Source of the DNA: Candidatus Sumerlaeota bacterium
Lineage (GTDB): Bacteria; Sumerlaeota; Sumerlaeia; SLMS01; JAHLLQ01
DNA: 64,000 bases
NCBI GenBank assembly: GCA_030156535.1
Contig: JASGMJ010000004.1
Span: 62,001-126,000, forward strand
Direction: 5' to 3'
The position numbers and the translations under genes were made by a program. Below are positions 41,558 to 48,853 of the stretch, one piece after another. Below the pieces are notes generated by a model that was not told where the DNA came from, did not search any database, and saw only the letters and a program-made list of their open reading frames with translations. Position 1 is the first letter of the stretch. Each line of letters starts with the position of its first letter.

Positions 41558-42300
41558 GAATCAAGCTGATCAGTTGCGAGGTCTTCACGCGGGAAGTCTG
41601 CTGGGCCATTGCGCGCTCGCCCAATGAAGTGAGTGTGGAGTTTCTCCCCAAGGGCTTGCACGATCTTGGAGCTCCACGGATGTTTGCACGCATCCGCGAG
41701 ATCTTCGAGGCAGTGGATGAAACCAAGTACGACGCCGTTGCGATGGGCTACGGACTTTGCAACAATGGTCTGGTGGGTCTGGCCGCGCGCACGATCCCCG
41801 TCGTCATACCACGCGCCCACGATTGCATCGCGCTCTTCCTCGGCAGCAAGGAACGCTATCTCGATGCATTCAACGCCAATCCCGCAACGTATTACCTGAC
41901 GAGTGGATGGATCGAACGCAGCGCCCCCGACGCCCAGCTCTCCCAGTTCTCGATCAAGGAACAATTGGGAATGAACATGACATGGGAGGAACTCGTCGAG
42001 AAGTACGGCGAGGACAACGCCGAGTATCTGTGGGATCAACTCGTCGATCACGCAAAGCATTACAACCGGCTGGGCTACATCGAGATGGGAGTCGAGCCGG
42101 ACAGTCGTTTTGAGGAATTCGCCAAGGCACGTGCGCAGGAAAAGAAATGGCGCTTTGAAAAGATGAGGGGTGACCTGTCGCTGATCCGCCGGCTCGTCGA
42201 TGGCGACTGGAACGAGGAAGACTTTCTCGTGATTCAGCCCGGGTACAAACTCGCTACCCGGCACGACGCGAGCATCGTGGAAGCCCTACCGGCCGAGTAA
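41554..42300 (+). CDS. DUF1638 protein of corrinoid methyltransferase operons
   Basis: 248 aa. GTG 41554 overlaps the RACo stop. It shows the DUF1638 pattern: KLISCEVFTREVCWAIARS, VSVEFLPKGLHDLG, VAMGYGLCNNGLVGL, VIPRAHDCIALFLGSKERYL, YYLTSGWIE, and GYKLATRHDA at the C-terminus. The conserved Cys (in SCEVF, GLCNNG and HDCIAL) suggest metal or cofactor contact. The family is unassigned but recurs next to corrinoid proteins, RACo and UroD-like genes, so it probably serves methyl-transfer or activation. Confidence 0.88.
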   Translation: MRIKLISCEVFTREVCWAIARSPNEVSVEFLPKGLHDLGAPRMFARIREIFEAVDETKYDAVAMGYGLCNNGLVGLAARTIPVVIPRAHDCIALFLGSKERYLDAFNANPATYYLTSGWIERSAPDAQLSQFSIKEQLGMNMTWEELVEKYGEDNAEYLWDQLVDHAKHYNRLGYIEMGVEPDSRFEEFAKARAQEKKWRFEKMRGDLSLIRRLVDGDWNEEDFLVIQPGYKLATRHDASIVEALPAE

Positions 42301-42315
42301 CGCCACTCGCGCGTT

Positions 42316-42720
42316 TCAGGCAACATGCACCACGACGCGGCGCGTGCCCCGGCTGCGGCGGTGCTCCCACACATAGATGCCCTGCCACGTTCCCAGGGCA
42401 AGACGTCCGTCCAGCACCGGAATGCCAAGCGACGTGGCCGTCAGAGCCGCCTTGATGTGCGACGGCATGTCGTCGGGGCCTTCGAGCGTGTGGGTTAAGT
42501 GGGGATCATTCTCGGGAACGAGACGGTTGAGCCATGCTTCCAGATCGTACCGGGCCGACGGGTCGGCGTTTTCCTGAATCGTCAGACTCGCGGACGTGTG
42601 CTGGATAAAGACCGTACACAACCCTTCGCGGACGCCGGACTCGCGCACAACGCCGGCCACGCGGTCGGTAATCTCATGCAGCCCCTGTCCGGGGACGGCA
42701 ATGGCGAGTCGCTTGATCAT
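42316..42720 (-). CDS. yjbQ: YjbQ/UPF0047 family protein
   Basis: 134 aa. Family motifs: GLCTVFIQHTSASLTIQEN, TLEGPDDMPSHIKAALTATSL, and GTWQGIYVWEHR at the C-terminus with its metal-ligand histidines (HT, H in DMPSHIK, WEHR). The E. coli YjbQ shows weak thiamine-phosphate synthase activity, hence the secondary ThiE name, though its true role is unclear. thiE proper is present elsewhere in this window. It converges on the DUF1638 gene with a 15-nt gap. No ribosome site is evident before ATG 42720. Confidence 0.9.
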   Translation of the reverse strand: MIKRLAIAVPGQGLHEITDRVAGVVRESGVREGLCTVFIQHTSASLTIQENADPSARYDLEAWLNRLVPENDPHLTHTLEGPDDMPSHIKAALTATSLGIPVLDGRLALGTWQGIYVWEHRRSRGTRRVVVHVA

Positions 42721-42838
42721 GATATTATAACCTCAAAAGGCGTGGATTGCATTCGCAAAATTACTGCTTGCCACATGCCCGATCAAAGGAAATTGGAGTC
42801 AGCAATGGTACAGAACTTTTCGGGGAGTGGCTTTTCAA

Positions 42839-43990
42839 ATGCCGCGTATTCTTGTATTCTTCTGGGTTATCGTGGCAATCACTGCCTGCAAGCAGCCTCG
42901 GGTGGATGCAACCTCGAGAACGTCGTTCGAGAAGTCGATGGGCGAAATTCTTCAGACCGTCGACGGGAAGACTGGTATCGAACTCAATCGTGCCCTTGAG
43001 TACCTGCAGATATCCCTGCCTCTCAAGGAGTCGGATGAGGAAACATGGCGGGAACTTCACGGAATGAATGCCACGGAAATCCTGGCCTATTCAGCCCAGG
43101 CAAAACGCCTGCAACCCGCAACCGGCAAGCCGGGGAAATCAGTCAGTGTTTCCAGAGTCCTTGCCGTCGACGAGAACTACGACAAAACGACGATTTGTGG
43201 CGAGATTTTCCTGAAGCTGCAGGAAGGCTCGGTGAATAAGGCTGCTGGGCATCGCATCCTCTTGTTTCGCGAGAAAACTTTTCGCGAATCAATGGCCTTC
43301 TCCGGCCGATTGAGTGCCTTCAAAGCGGAAGAGAAAGAGCTCGAATTCAGACTCCAAAACCTTCGATTGGCTTTGAGCCACTCCAAGGACTTGGAGAGCC
43401 ACCAAAAGAAGCTCGATGCGGTTCGGGCGGCAAAAGAAAGCTTCTTCAAACTCGGATGCATCGATTACCATTTTCAAGACCCTTGGACAGGGGAAACTAC
43501 CGAGCTCGATTTTCACAAGAACCGTTCTCAAGCAGAGCAAACCTTCGCCAGTGCGGAAGCGATTGGAAAGTCCCGAGTGGATTTTCACGCTGCCGAGCTC
43601 AGAAAGTACTGCGCTCGCGCAAAGATCAATGCCTCTGTAATCGCGCGAGAACTATCGTCCACTCAGAAGGAGCGTCTCAGGCTCGAGCGCAGGGAATCCG
43701 ACCCATTCTTCGGACTCATTCCCAGCATCCAGACCGACGAACCGCTTGCCGTCGAGATCCTCGACTCTGAGGGCAAATTCTGCTTCGTTGACATCCCCGG
43801 CGGTGACTACGCCATCTTCTGCGTGTTTCCCATCTCCAGCACGGCCGTTGAGTATGTCTGGTGGTGCGAGCCCGTAACGCTCCCTCCAGGCGGGAAAGTC
43901 GACGTTGTCCTTTCGCAATCAAACGTCAAGTATGTGTCGAGCACGCTTCAGGGCTCGCCAACCCGCAATGCGGTGGCGGTGGAGGACTAG
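42839..43990 (+). CDS. Lipoprotein of unknown function, lower GC
   Basis: 383 aa from ATG 42839 (GGGGAG 11 nt upstream). The signal peptide ends VAITAC, a lipobox. The body has a coiled-coil-like Glu/Lys-rich middle (FKAEEKELEFRLQNLRLALS, SHQKKLDAVRAAKESFF). A beta-rich C-terminus resembles a carboxypeptidase-regulatory-like fold (LAVEILDSEGKFCFVDIPGGDYAIFC, followed by LPPGGKVDVVL). Sampled stretches are about 47-55% GC against about 60% in neighbours. It lies 23 nt from the 3' end of tRNA-Val, a common place for acquired genes. Function unknown. Confidence 0.72.
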   Translation: MPRILVFFWVIVAITACKQPRVDATSRTSFEKSMGEILQTVDGKTGIELNRALEYLQISLPLKESDEETWRELHGMNATEILAYSAQAKRLQPATGKPGKSVSVSRVLAVDENYDKTTICGEIFLKLQEGSVNKAAGHRILLFREKTFRESMAFSGRLSAFKAEEKELEFRLQNLRLALSHSKDLESHQKKLDAVRAAKESFFKLGCIDYHFQDPWTGETTELDFHKNRSQAEQTFASAEAIGKSRVDFHAAELRKYCARAKINASVIARELSSTQKERLRLERRESDPFFGLIPSIQTDEPLAVEILDSEGKFCFVDIPGGDYAIFCVFPISSTAVEYVWWCEPVTLPPGGKVDVVLSQSNVKYVSSTLQGSPTRNAVAVED

Positions 43991-44012
43991 GAGGCTTTGG
44001 TGGAGGGGGAAA

Positions 44013-44089
44013 TGGTGGGCGATACTGGAATCGAACCAGTGACCTCCGGTATGTGAGACCGGCGCTCTAACCATCTGAGCTAATCGCCC
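44013..44089 (-). tRNA. tRNA-Val (anticodon CAC)
   Basis: A complete 77-nt cloverleaf including an encoded CCA (complement of 44013-44015). Acceptor stem GGGCGAT/ATCGCCC, D arm GCTC/GAGC, anticodon stem CCGGT/ACCGG with loop CTCACAT, so the anticodon is CAC (codon GUG, valine). The variable loop is AGGTC, and the T arm is ACTGG-TTCGATT-CCAGT. All stems pair fully. Confidence 0.97.
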
Positions 44090-44366
44090 AACGAAGGGGA
44101 GCGGGAGGCTGCCCAAGCTCCTGCCGCCGCGCAAGCCCAAAATTTCGATAACCGCAGGACACCTGGGCCTCCAAACAGAGCAGGCTCAGGCACCCAGCCC
44201 GCCACTTTTCGGCAGAGAAATCCTCTCGTCGACGACTCTGCGGCAATAAACCCGTTCAGTCCCGATGGCACTTGCTTGACCTTCCTGCACCCCTGCTGGC
44301 ATTCGGAATGCTCTCTCGTTCGATGCCGCCCCCCGGACGGCGCCTCCAGTCCCGGAAGGACACAGA

Positions 44367-45590
44367 ATGGACCCCGCAAACTCGCATTTATCGCGCGATC
44401 GCCGCATCGCCCACCCGTTGCTGGAGATCAGCAACTACGTGGGTTCCGTCATGGAACTGAACGATATCCTGCAGGCTATTTGCGAGATCGGCGCGCGGGC
44501 CATGGACACTGAGACCTGCTCGATCTATCTGATCGACGAGGAAGACCCCGGTTTTCTTGTCCTGGCGGCGACAAAGGGACTCAGCCGCGCCGAGGAACTT
44601 GGCGTGCGTGGCTTCAAGCTGGGGGAAGGCGTCCCGGGCTGGGCCGCGGCGAACAACCAGACCGTGGCGCTCGACGATGCGCGCGGCGATGCGCGATACG
44701 CTCCTCTCGACGATCTGCCCCACGAAGAACACTTCATGGCCTACATCTGCACCCCCCTGCGTATTCAGGAGGAGGTGATCGGCATCCTGTCGATTCGCCG
44801 CGTGCAATCGCACTGGCAGGAGGACGAAATCGTCTTCTCCGAGATCATCGCCAAGCAGGCCGCCATCGTGATCGAAAAATCCCGGCTGTATCGGGAAAAG
44901 ATCGAGGCCGAGCGTCTGGCCGCCGTCGCCATCTCGCTCGGCGAAGTCGCCCACTACATCAAGAATATCCTCCAGAATCTGATGGGCGGCGGATTCATCA
45001 TTGAAAAGGGACTCGATGGCAACGACATCGAGAAGACGCGACGAGGATGGCAGTTGCTCAAGCCCAACGTCGCCAAGATTCAGAACCTCGTCGAGAACAT
45101 GCTCTACTACAGCCGCGAGAGCCGTTCGCAACTCGAACCTGGTGAGCTGAATCCCATTGTGCAGACACTCGTTTCCGAGTGTTTCGAGGCCTACGGCGAA
45201 CGCAACATCACGCTGATGGCTGAACTGGATGAGCGCATTCCGACGCTGAACATCGACGCGGGAACGATGCACGACGCGATACTCAATCTGCTGTCGAACG
45301 CACGCGACGCCATCCCCGAGGGAAAGCATGGCGTCATCGTTGTCCTGACTGAGTACGACGAAAAGCGCGGCGTGGCACGCGTGCTGGTGCGCGACAACGG
45401 AGCGGGCATTCCGCCCGAAGTCAGCAGCAAGATGTTCAACCTGTTCTTCTCGACAAAAGGGAAGGGGGGGACAGGTATCGGACTGGCCGCGACGCGCAAG
45501 ATCATCGACGAGCACGGTGGCCATTTGTGTTTCGAAACGGCCGAGGGGAAGGGAACGACGTTTATCATCGAAATCCCGGTGCATACCTGA
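44367..45590 (+). CDS. GAF-domain sensor histidine kinase
   Basis: 407 aa, no membrane helix. Residues 15-180 are a GAF domain (LQAICEIGARAMDTETCSIYLID, FKLGEGVPGWAAANNQTVAL, HFMAYICTPLRIQEEVIGIL). An H box follows (AISLGEVAHYIKNILQNLMG, phospho-acceptor His in AHYIKN), then an HATPase_c domain with N box NLLSNARDAIPEG, G1 DNGAGIPPE, G2 GGTGIGLAATRKII. Short coiled region in between. AAGGA lies 6 nt before ATG 44367. It is an orphan; no response regulator is in the window. A soluble sensor of a small ligand or redox state is inference. Confidence 0.93.
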   Translation: MDPANSHLSRDRRIAHPLLEISNYVGSVMELNDILQAICEIGARAMDTETCSIYLIDEEDPGFLVLAATKGLSRAEELGVRGFKLGEGVPGWAAANNQTVALDDARGDARYAPLDDLPHEEHFMAYICTPLRIQEEVIGILSIRRVQSHWQEDEIVFSEIIAKQAAIVIEKSRLYREKIEAERLAAVAISLGEVAHYIKNILQNLMGGGFIIEKGLDGNDIEKTRRGWQLLKPNVAKIQNLVENMLYYSRESRSQLEPGELNPIVQTLVSECFEAYGERNITLMAELDERIPTLNIDAGTMHDAILNLLSNARDAIPEGKHGVIVVLTEYDEKRGVARVLVRDNGAGIPPEVSSKMFNLFFSTKGKGGTGIGLAATRKIIDEHGGHLCFETAEGKGTTFIIEIPVHT

Positions 45591-45599
45591 CGCCCCGGG

Positions 45600-46340
45600 T
45601 TACGCCAGGCTGCGCCCACCATCCACCACGATGTTCGCGCCGGTGACATAGTCCGATGCGAGCAGAAAGACCACGGCTCGGGCAATGTCCTCCGGCTTGC
45701 CCCATCGCTTGACGAGCGTCTTCTCGGCAGAGAGCGCCTGCTTCTCCTCGGAGAAATGTTCCGGCGGCAGGACGGGTCCGGGAGAGATGCCGTTCACCAC
45801 GATCGACGGCGCGAGTTCCGCGGCCAGAGCGCGCGTCAACGCATCGAGCCCCCCCTTGGCGCACCAGTAGGCTGCGAACTTCGCGTAGGGGCGTGGAAGA
45901 TACGCATCGAGCAGGTTGATCACGTGGGCGGGCTTCGCCGTACTGTTACGCAGCAGCGGCAGAGCCAGTTGCGTGCAAAGAAACGGACCGCGCAGGTTGG
46001 CGTTGATCACCTCGTCGAACTCCGCGTCGCCCGTGCAATCAAACGCCTTGGCAGGGAAAATGGCCGCCGAGTTGACGAGAGCGTCGATGCGGCCGAACTG
46101 CTCGCCAATCGTTGCAACCATGTGCTCGACTTCATCGCGGCGCGCGTGATCGCCCTGAACGAGAATCGCCTCGCGGTCCATTGCGCGAATCTCCGCCGCC
46201 GTCGCCACGCCATCGTCATGCGAATGATTGCAGTGGACCACGATGTCCGCGCCCTCCCGCGCGCAGGCCAGCGCAATGGCCCTTCCCACGCGGCGCGCGG
46301 AACCGGTGACCCAAACGACTCTGTCTTCCAGGATTCCCAT
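45600..46340 (-). CDS. SDR oxidoreductase, pteridine reductase-like
   Basis: 246 aa. Rossmann fold: WVTGSARRVGRAIALA, where the TGSARRVGRAI form rather than TGxxxGIG is typical of FolM/PTR1 pteridine reductases. NSAAIFPAK follows, and the active site INLLDAYLPRPYAKFAAYWCAKGGL has Asp-x-Tyr and YxxxK as in that group. The C-terminus GANIVVDGGRSLA is standard. Reduction of dihydrobiopterin or dihydrofolate is plausible; substrate is inference. It lies 101 bp downstream of mqnC. Confidence 0.86.
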   Translation of the reverse strand: MGILEDRVVWVTGSARRVGRAIALACAREGADIVVHCNHSHDDGVATAAEIRAMDREAILVQGDHARRDEVEHMVATIGEQFGRIDALVNSAAIFPAKAFDCTGDAEFDEVINANLRGPFLCTQLALPLLRNSTAKPAHVINLLDAYLPRPYAKFAAYWCAKGGLDALTRALAAELAPSIVVNGISPGPVLPPEHFSEEKQALSAEKTLVKRWGKPEDIARAVVFLLASDYVTGANIVVDGGRSLA

Positions 46341-46441
46341 CTTCGCAAGACTCCACAGCGAGTTGATCAGCTACTTCCAGTGGAGCACGAACTCCCCCGC
46401 CCTGCAACCTTACTTCCTCGTTGCACTTGGGCAACGGCGGC

Positions 46442-47551
46442 TCAGGCGAAGTCCGGTTCGGGCTGGATTTCGTAGAAGAAGTTCCGGCGGTGCGGCGCGT
46501 AACCCGCCTCACGTACAAGGCCTCTCAGAGTCTCTTCCGTCATGCGGAAACTGGCGCCTGCTGCTTTCACGACGTTCTCCTCGATCATGATCGAGCCCAT
46601 GTCGTCGCAGCCGTAGAAGAGACTGATCTGGCCGACGCGTCCACCCTGCGTGACCCACGACGCCTGGATGTGCTGCACGTTGTCGAGATAGAGCCGTGCG
46701 ATGGCCGTTGTCCTCAGATAGTCCCACGAGCCCACTTCAGTGACGTCGTGCGACTCTGCCAGCCGGGTGTTCTCCGGCTGGTAGGTCCAGTCGATGAAGG
46801 CCGTGAACCCTCCCGTTTCATCCTGCAATTCCCGGACGCGGCGAAAGTGCTCGACGCGCTCGGCCAGCGTCTCGACGTGGCCGAACATCATCGTGGCAGT
46901 GCTCCGTCCCCCGAGGCCGTGCCAGACGCGATGCACTTCGAGCCATTCGTCCGTCGTGCATTTGCCCCGGGTGATTTCCTCGCGCACGCGGTCGACCAGA
47001 ATCTCCGCTCCCCCGCCGGGAATGGAATCCAGGCCGGCTTCGCGCAATCGCGCCAGCAACTCCGCGTAAGGCAGCCGGTTGATCTTCGCGAAGGCGTGGA
47101 TTTCCGGAGCACTGAAGGCGTGAAGGTGGATGCCATACTCGCGCTTGATGAAGCGCAGCATGTCCTCGTACCAGTCGATCTTCAGCTTTGGGTGCATCCC
47201 GCCCTGGAGCAGGATCTGGTTGCCGCCAAGTTCCTTCGTTTCCTCGATCTTGGCCCCAAGCTCCTCGAACGAGAGGACGTAGCCTTCCGGGTCCTTGATG
47301 GAGCGGTAGAAGGCGCAGAAATCGCAGACGGCCAGACAGATGTTCGTGTAGTTGATGTTGCGATCAACGATGTAGGTCACGCGCCCCGGGTCGTTCTTGC
47401 GCAGGCGGACGGCATGCGCGGCCTGAGAGAGATCAGGGAGCGGCGCGTTCTCGAACAGGTAGAGCGCGTCTTCGTCGGTGAGACGCCCGGAGGCATCCAC
47501 AACGGCGCTCAGAATGTCATCGACTCGGGTGGCACGGGCGGCAGCAGGCAT
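46442..47551 (-). CDS. mqnC: Cyclic dehypoxanthine futalosine synthase
   Basis: MqnC is a radical-SAM enzyme that cyclises dehypoxanthine futalosine in the futalosine route to menaquinone. 369 aa. The radical-SAM cysteines are in INYTNICLAVCDFCAFYR (C-x3-C-x2-C), with LLQGGMHPKLKIDWYEDM, the glycine-rich LDSIPGGGAEIL, and the C-terminal half-repeat seen in MqnC/MqnE. The NYTN.C..CxFCAFYR form is MqnC rather than MqnE. Its presence implies that menaquinone is made by the futalosine path. No other mqn gene is in the window. Confidence 0.94.
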   Translation of the reverse strand: MPAAARATRVDDILSAVVDASGRLTDEDALYLFENAPLPDLSQAAHAVRLRKNDPGRVTYIVDRNINYTNICLAVCDFCAFYRSIKDPEGYVLSFEELGAKIEETKELGGNQILLQGGMHPKLKIDWYEDMLRFIKREYGIHLHAFSAPEIHAFAKINRLPYAELLARLREAGLDSIPGGGAEILVDRVREEITRGKCTTDEWLEVHRVWHGLGGRSTATMMFGHVETLAERVEHFRRVRELQDETGGFTAFIDWTYQPENTRLAESHDVTEVGSWDYLRTTAIARLYLDNVQHIQASWVTQGGRVGQISLFYGCDDMGSIMIEENVVKAAGASFRMTEETLRGLVREAGYAPHRRNFFYEIQPEPDFA

Positions 47552-47648
47552 CTTCTACACGGTCCTCACAAGGTTGCACTTCATTTCCATTCCCGCGCAC
47601 AGGAGAAGCACATCTGGGACCAGCCCGCAAACGCGAAAACGCCAGGTT

Positions 47649-47879
47649 TCAGTCAAACCCTGGCGCCGCCTCATAGCAGCTCCGTCCCGGCTGGCATTCG
47701 GGGTGCACGGCCGAACGACGGTCCGGCCCGATGGCGTCCTCGGTGATCGAACACCAGTACGTCATTGCGTCCTCGTGGTGGAGCAAGCCGGGGCGCTCGT
47801 CACCCCGGCAGCGCATGGACTTGCAGCGCAAGTGGACGCAGCACGGCGTCGCCTCGTTCATCAAGTGACCCAGATCCAT
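47649..47879 (-). CDS. 76-aa Cys-rich protein ending the Mo-hydroxylase operon
   Basis: A small protein with seven cysteines (13, 14, 19, 24, 43, 62, 68): MNEATPCCVHLRCKSMRC at the start, then YWCSITED, ECQPGRSCYE. Its ATG shares one base with the stop of the FAD-subunit gene (TGATG), so it is translationally coupled to the oxidoreductase operon; this is the main evidence that it is real. No signal peptide. Cysteine spacing (CC-x4-C-x4-C) suggests metal or cluster binding. A role in cofactor delivery, in place of a missing XdhC/PaoD-type chaperone, is inference. Confidence 0.66.
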   Translation of the reverse strand: MDLGHLMNEATPCCVHLRCKSMRCRGDERPGLLHHEDAMTYWCSITEDAIGPDRRSAVHPECQPGRSCYEAAPGFD

Positions 47880-48853
47880 CAGTCAATCTCCTTTCCATCG
47901 GCCAGCAGGAGGGCACGGCGTACCGCCGCGCGCACGAGTTTCAGCCGCCAGGCGTTCTGGCTCATGGGCTTGGCGCCACGGTCGGAGGCGGCCGCTGCCT
48001 TCTCGGCGATTTCCGGCGTAATGGCTGCCGCTTTGCCAAGAAGACTCTCCGAGCCCTTGGCGCGCCAGGGCGTTGGAGCAACGTGCCCGAGCACAATCGT
48101 CCACTTTGTTCCATTAAACGCGGCCACACAGGAAACCAGCGGCCAATCGAAAGACTGCTTCTCGCGCAACTCGACGTAACCGGATTTCTGTCCCGCCACG
48201 GCGGCGGGCAGGCGGATCTCGGTCACCAGTTCGTCCTTCTTCAGGACGTTTTCCTTCATGATGCCGCCATCCTCGGGCAGCATGAAGAAGTCCGCCGCCC
48301 GAATCGTCCGCCCCCCATCTTCCGGTGCCACCGTCACAATCTCGGCTCCGAAGGCGACGAGTGCCGGGGCAATGTTCGACGGATGCGTGATGTGGCACGG
48401 CCCGTTGCCGAACACGGCGTGGAAGGAGTTCTCGCCCTCGACGGCGTAGCACGTGGGGCCGCCTTTCTTCAGGCAGTTGAAATCCGCCGAGCGAAAGTAC
48501 CAGCACCGTGGGCGCTGGCAGATATTGCCGCCCACCGTTGCCCTCGCGCGAATCTGGGGCGTGGCGGCTTCGGCGGCGGCTTCGGCCAGTGCGTGGAAAT
48601 GCTTGCGAATGCCGGCATGGGCACCGGTTTCCTCCAACGTTGCCAGGGCACCGATGGCAATGCCGCCGTCTTCCTCGCGGATGCCCTTGAGAGTGGCGAT
48701 ATCCGCGATCGACACGAGGCTGTCGGGCGCCGCAGTGCGTTCCTTGAGCAGGTCGAGCAGGTCGATGCCCGAGGCTTTCGGGCGATAGCCACGTTCGAGG
48801 GCGGCGAGGGCACCGGATTCGTTGCTGGCAATGGCGTAATCGAACGCTTTCAT
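47879..48853 (-). CDS. FAD-binding subunit of Mo-containing hydroxylase
   Basis: 324 aa, xanthine dehydrogenase/CoxM-PaoB type. FAD contacts: SIADIATLKGIREEDGGIAIGA and the ATVGGNICQRPRCWYFR region, with the cysteine-rich insert (CQRPRCWYFRSADFNCLKKGGPTC) that in PaoB-type subunits binds a [4Fe-4S] cluster. The C-terminal CO_deh_flav domain follows (LVTEIRLPA, FDWPLVSCVAAF). It overlaps the Moco gene (ATGA) and is coupled to the Cys-rich gene (TGATG). Carries electrons from the Moco subunit to an unknown acceptor. Confidence 0.92.
   Translation of the reverse strand: MKAFDYAIASNESGALAALERGYRPKASGIDLLDLLKERTAAPDSLVSIADIATLKGIREEDGGIAIGALATLEETGAHAGIRKHFHALAEAAAEAATPQIRARATVGGNICQRPRCWYFRSADFNCLKKGGPTCYAVEGENSFHAVFGNGPCHITHPSNIAPALVAFGAEIVTVAPEDGGRTIRAADFFMLPEDGGIMKENVLKKDELVTEIRLPAAVAGQKSGYVELREKQSFDWPLVSCVAAFNGTKWTIVLGHVAPTPWRAKGSESLLGKAAAITPEIAEKAAAASDRGAKPMSQNAWRLKLVRAAVRRALLLADGKEID

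Noticed and set aside
42721..42729. TATAAT on the minus strand just before yjbQ, suggesting a leaderless promoter
   Set aside because: The box ends only 3 nt before the ATG, too close for normal +1 placement, and no -35 is seen.
44013..44089. att site at the tRNA-Val 3' end
   Set aside because: No second copy of the tRNA 3' sequence and no integrase are visible in the window.
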